Positions 55,105 to 58,273 of a stretch of DNA of 58,273 nucleotides are shown here, one piece after another. This DNA is from Methanothrix sp. (GTDB lineage Archaea > Halobacteriota > Methanosarcinia > Methanotrichales > Methanotrichaceae): assembly GCA_017994055.1 (NCBI GenBank), contig JAGOLL010000005.1, positions 1-58,273 of the forward strand, in the 5' to 3' direction. The notes below the pieces were generated by a model, which saw only the letters and a program-made list of their open reading frames with translations, searched no databases and had not been told where the DNA came from. A program made the position numbers and the translations under genes. Each line of letters starts with the position of its first letter. The stretch's first letter is position 1.

Positions 55105-55198
55105 TGCCGCCGTCTTTTACTCAAAAGCGTATATCAATCTTGGCATGACAGCAGAATCATGGAAAAAGGGCTGCAGGATATAAAAGGGAGGCAGCGGA

Positions 55199-56449
55199 TC
55201 AGACCGCCACCTTTTCTCCCTGGACCAGGCTTCCGTCTTCGGCCACAGTCCAGACGATATAGGAGCCGCTCACGTCCCCATTCTCATCAAAGGCGATATC
55301 CCCTGATGTCCCCTGGAAATTGATCTCCTTGCCCTCTCTGACCAGCCTCAATGCCTCTCCCAGATCTGAGACCTCAACGCCGGGTGGATTGGCGACAGAG
55401 CGTATGTTATCCCCAATGGCTCTGCCAGTAGCGTTCTTGGCCTGCTCTATAGCCAGGGCCACCACAGCCAGGGCATCATAGCTGTTGCTGGCATAGATTC
55501 CCGGCTCACGTCCGTATTCATTCAAATATTTTTCTTGGAAGGCGTCATAAGCCGCTCCACCAGCATCCTGATCCGGCGCCAATCCCTGTAGACCGGCGGC
55601 AATATAATTGTCAGAGTCATCTTTTCCCACCAGGCTGGCCAGGTTATCGGCCTGGAGTCCCTCCGAGAGCAGCCAGGGTATGCTTTCCAATATGCCCTTC
55701 TGGTAGGCAGCGCGGAGAATGAGGCTTCCCGTTTCAGGATAAGAGACCATCATTATGAATTCCGGATTGCCGGCTGCGATCTTCTGCACCTCGGAGTCGA
55801 AGACCGTCTGGGAGGGATCGTACCTCACCTTCTCCAGCACCGCCCCGCCCTCAGCTTCAAATGCCCTGACGAAGACCTCCTCGAAGCCTACCCCGTAGGG
55901 ATTGTTGATGACAATTGTCGAGGCGATCTTATATCCCCGCTCCTGGGCCAGCTTGGCCATAGCTGCTCCCTGCAGGGCATCGGAAGATGCGGTCCGGAAG
56001 TATAGATCGTCATCCTCGTAATTGGTGAAATCCGTGCCCGTATTGGAGGAGGATATCTGCAGCACTCCGCTCTTGGTGGCGATATCTATGACAGACATGC
56101 TCTGTCCGCTTCCGGTCGCCCCCACAATGGCGGCAACCCTATCCACCTTGACCAGCTTGTTCACGGCATCCACAGCAGCCACATTATTGGTCTGATCGTC
56201 CTCGACCAGCAGAACAACCTGCCTTCCCAATAGACCGCCATTGGCATTGATCTCTTTGGCAGCCAGCTTTATGGCATCGCTCATGGGGCCGCTGTAAGAT
56301 CCCAGGTCTCCGGTCAGGGACTGCAATACCCCTATTTTGATGCTTCCATTCGTCGCTGCTGCCTCGCTGTCCTCTCCCTGCTCCAAACATCCGGATAAAA
56401 ATAAAGCCAGAATGAGAGCTGCTATTGTAAAATATGGCCTAGGCCTCAT
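55199..56449 (-). CDS. substrate-binding lipoprotein (LivJ-like)
   Basis: A 416-residue periplasmic-type binding protein with a lipoprotein signal (AALILALFLSGCLEQGEDS, cysteine 21 as lipid site) and the branched-chain amino acid/amide binding fold: IKIGVLQSLTGDLGSYSGPM, INANGGLLGRQVVLLVEDDQ and AAIVGATGSGQSMSVIDIA. It would capture an amino acid or amide outside the cell and pass it to an ABC permease, but no permease or ATPase gene is nearby, so it may be an orphan or a sensor-linked receptor. A TATA-like box lies about 40 bases upstream of its ATG. Confidence 0.88.
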   Translation of the reverse strand: MRPRPYFTIAALILALFLSGCLEQGEDSEAAATNGSIKIGVLQSLTGDLGSYSGPMSDAIKLAAKEINANGGLLGRQVVLLVEDDQTNNVAAVDAVNKLVKVDRVAAIVGATGSGQSMSVIDIATKSGVLQISSSNTGTDFTNYEDDDLYFRTASSDALQGAAMAKLAQERGYKIASTIVINNPYGVGFEEVFVRAFEAEGGAVLEKVRYDPSQTVFDSEVQKIAAGNPEFIMMVSYPETGSLILRAAYQKGILESIPWLLSEGLQADNLASLVGKDDSDNYIAAGLQGLAPDQDAGGAAYDAFQEKYLNEYGREPGIYASNSYDALAVVALAIEQAKNATGRAIGDNIRSVANPPGVEVSDLGEALRLVREGKEINFQGTSGDIAFDENGDVSGSYIVWTVAEDGSLVQGEKVAV

Positions 56450-56558
56450 TATATCAACTCAAGCATCATGGCGATACAGATCAAATATATAGCTATCGCT
56501 TTATTATAGACAGTTGAATATGAAAATAGAAATTATGGGAACTCGGAAATAGAAGGTT

Positions 56559-56999
56559 TCAGCAGAATGAAGATGGCTTCGGCGTGCAATTAAAGGGGGG
56601 CGCCTCTATCTCCATCACCGGGTCCCGCTTGTCAATGGCAACCAGAGATGTTCCCAGTATGTGATAATAATCTGCATAATAGCAGCGGATCAATTCTACG
56701 GGAAGGCAATTGCTGCTCCCTATCACGGTCGGGGAGAAATTTAATAGATAATCTTTAACGATCCATCTGTATCTGTCGGAGAAGGTCAGGCAGATGGCTC
56801 CGGGTGCAAGCCAATCGCAATCTCCGAAATTGGACTGCCTTTCATAAAACTTGATCTCGTCTTCTGCTCCTGCCCCAAATAGATCCGCCTCTGACGGAGC
56901 AGTCCCGGCTGCCCGAGGATCATAATATTGAGCCGGAGCAAGGCTGGATGACAGCAAGATACATATCCAGGACAGAAGAATGATGAACTGCTTTTTCAT
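56559..56999 (-). CDS. small secreted hypothetical protein
   Basis: A 146-residue protein with a clear signal peptide (FIILLSWICILLSSSLAPAQ, cleavage likely after PAQ). The mature part contains five cysteines, well placed for disulfides (FGDCDWLAPGAICLTF, SNCLPVELIRCYYA, and a C-terminal cysteine). No family is recognised. It is probably an extracellular or envelope protein. The start is ATG 56999. The promoter region to 57060 is AT-rich. Confidence 0.6.
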   Translation of the reverse strand: MKKQFIILLSWICILLSSSLAPAQYYDPRAAGTAPSEADLFGAGAEDEIKFYERQSNFGDCDWLAPGAICLTFSDRYRWIVKDYLLNFSPTVIGSSNCLPVELIRCYYADYYHILGTSLVAIDKRDPVMEIEAPPFNCTPKPSSFC

Positions 57000-57210
57000 C
57001 TCTTATCGCTCCCTTAAGCATCTAATAAATTGTCTGTCAATCTATAAATAGATATCTATTATAATAAATAGGATATATTTGCGTGCAGAAAAACGGGCGT
57101 CAGATAGCCGGTCCCGTCCAGGGCTGGAGCGCAATCCCCGGCTTTTGGGAGGGCTTATCTACCAGTAAAAGCAAATGCCAATTACAGAAGTTTGATGCTC
57201 TGGTGCAATT

Positions 57211-58273
57211 ATGTCCGGGAACAGCTTTGGCCACATGTTTAGAATCACCACCTGGGGAGAGTCGCATGGCAGAGCCGTGGGAGTGGTTGTGGACGGCTGC
57301 CCGGCCGGCCTGGCTCTATCGACCGAGGACATCCAGAGAGAGCTGGACCGGAGAAGGCCGGGGCAGAGCCGGGCATCCACGGCCAGGCGGGAGGAGGATA
57401 GGGTGGAGATCTTATCCGGACTCTTCCAGGACAGGACCACAGGCACGCCCATCTCCCTGCTGGTCTGGAACAGGGATGCCGACTCCTCTGCCTACGACCT
57501 GCTCCAGAACAGGCCCAGACCGGGGCATGCCGACTACACCTATCAGATGAAATACGGCATTCGTGACCACCGAGGAGGAGGCAGGGCCTCAGCCCGGGAG
57601 ACCGTAGGCCGGGTGGCAGGGGGGGCTGTGGCCAGGAAGCTGCTGGGGCAGTGGAACATAAAGATCGCTGCATATGTCACCGAGCTGGGGGGGATCGAGG
57701 CGGATATTCCTCCTCTTGATTTGATGCAACTGGCATCCCTGGCCGAGGCAAATGCTGTACGCTGCCCCGATCAGGCTGCAGCGGAGAGGATGCTAAAGCG
57801 GCTTGAGACAGTGAGAAAGGAGGGAGACAGCCTGGGGGGGATGGTGGAGATAGTGGCTGAAGGTGTGCCGGCCGGCCTGGGCGAGCCGGTATTCGACAAG
57901 CTGGATGGAGACCTGGCCCGGGCCCTCATGAGCATCGGAGCGGTGAAGGCGGTGGAGATAGGAGCCGGAATGGGCTGCGCCGGGCTTAAGGGCAGCGAGA
58001 TGAACGATCCCCTGCTCTGGAGGGAGGGGGGGGTGGTATTTGATGGCAATCGGGCCGGGGGGATACTGGGGGGCATATCCACCGGCGAGCCTATTGTCTG
58101 CCGCATCGCAGTCAAGCCCACGCCCTCCATAGGCAAGAGGCAGAAAACGGTGGACCTGGCGCGGGGGAAGGCGGCGGAGATTGAGATCAAGGGCAGGCAT
58201 GATCCGGCCATACCACCCAGGATAGTGCCCGTCGCCGAGGCTATGGTGGCATTGGTGCTGGCTGATCATATAC
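57211..58273 (+). CDS. aroC: chorismate synthase, partial (runs off right edge)
   Basis: The 354 visible codons encode chorismate synthase, which converts 5-enolpyruvylshikimate-3-phosphate to chorismate in aromatic amino acid synthesis and needs reduced FMN. Family signatures are [40 protein letters not shown], the FMN-binding [20 protein letters not shown] and the late region [23 protein letters not shown] 57211 follows TGGTG by five bases; a longer frame at 57083 in another reading is an artefact. The end of the gene is outside the window. Confidence 0.95.
   Translation, partial: MSGNSFGHMFRITTWGESHGRAVGVVVDGCPAGLALSTEDIQRELDRRRPGQSRASTARREEDRVEILSGLFQDRTTGTPISLLVWNRDADSSAYDLLQNRPRPGHADYTYQMKYGIRDHRGGGRASARETVGRVAGGAVARKLLGQWNIKIAAYVTELGGIEADIPPLDLMQLASLAEANAVRCPDQAAAERMLKRLETVRKEGDSLGGMVEIVAEGVPAGLGEPVFDKLDGDLARALMSIGAVKAVEIGAGMGCAGLKGSEMNDPLLWREGGVVFDGNRAGGILGGISTGEPIVCRIAVKPTPSIGKRQKTVDLARGKAAEIEIKGRHDPAIPPRIVPVAEAMVALVLADHI

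Noticed and set aside
57083..57550. Plus-strand frame of 155 codons overlapping chorismate synthase
   Set aside because: Out of frame with aroC, proline/arginine-rich and without family similarity; the aroC frame is unambiguous.

Overview
The window looks like a methanogenic archaeal chromosome, most likely Methanothrix (Methanosaeta) or a close relative. The evidence is a complete F420H2-dehydrogenase-type (Fpo) gene cluster, including an FpoI with a lysine-rich tail and no adjacent fpoF; archaeal Cdc48, deoxyhypusine synthase and archaeosine radical-SAM genes; archaeal-type TATA boxes; and tRNA genes without an encoded CCA. The genus is inferred from gene content only.

Layout. 1-435: end of an HTH-cupin regulator cut by the window edge. 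854-11813: a type I-G (formerly I-U, GSU0054 type) CRISPR-Cas locus. It holds a truncated cas3 remnant, an intact cas3 (helicase then C-terminal HD), cas8/csb3, csb1 (cas7), csb2 (cas5-cas6), a GC-rich hairpin-dense non-coding block, an array of 12 identical 36-nt repeats, a RelBE-like toxin-antitoxin pair, a cas4-cas1 fusion and cas2. 12010-16473 (minus strand): cdc48, ubiX, a small membrane protein and deoxyhypusine synthase. 16607-27016: fpoA, B, CD (fused), H, I, J1, J2, K, L, M, N in one tightly packed operon. 27101-31802: an AT-richer defence/accessory island with a DUF6602 protein, two HicB-like genes, a YwgA-like plus HD-phosphohydrolase pair and a DUF6516 (TumE-like) toxin-antitoxin pair. 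Four copies of a GC-rich repeat that encodes the C-terminal tail of a type I restriction HsdS subunit are scattered through it. 31839-44760: a beta-propeller protein, redox proteins (DUF362 ferredoxin-like, flavodoxin-like), several hypotheticals, an APC permease, tRNA-Pro, DUF1003, RaSEA, a thioredoxin-reductase-like enzyme and tRNA-Gly. 44761-48350: a second degraded accessory region, with a DUF104/VapC pair bracketed by two direct copies of a DNA-methyltransferase N-terminal fragment. 48441-58273: an acyltransferase, an RDD protein, a large TPR protein, FeoB, an orphan substrate-binding lipoprotein and the start of chorismate synthase.

How the genes work together. The CRISPR effector genes (cas3-cas8-csb1-csb2) are contiguous and probably one transcript. 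The adaptation genes (cas4-1, cas2) sit behind the array and have their own promoter, whose TATA-like box is flanked by an inverted repeat. The fpo cluster encodes the membrane proton-pumping module of energy conservation. Three toxin-antitoxin modules, two lone HicB-like genes and several fragments of restriction-modification genes show that the accessory regions have been rearranged repeatedly.

Most promising observations: the structured non-coding block in front of the array; the toxin-antitoxin pair inserted between array and adaptation genes; the HsdS-tail repeats found just downstream of three small accessory modules; and the HD plus YwgA-like two-gene unit. All function calls come from reading protein sequences by eye; no database search was possible.
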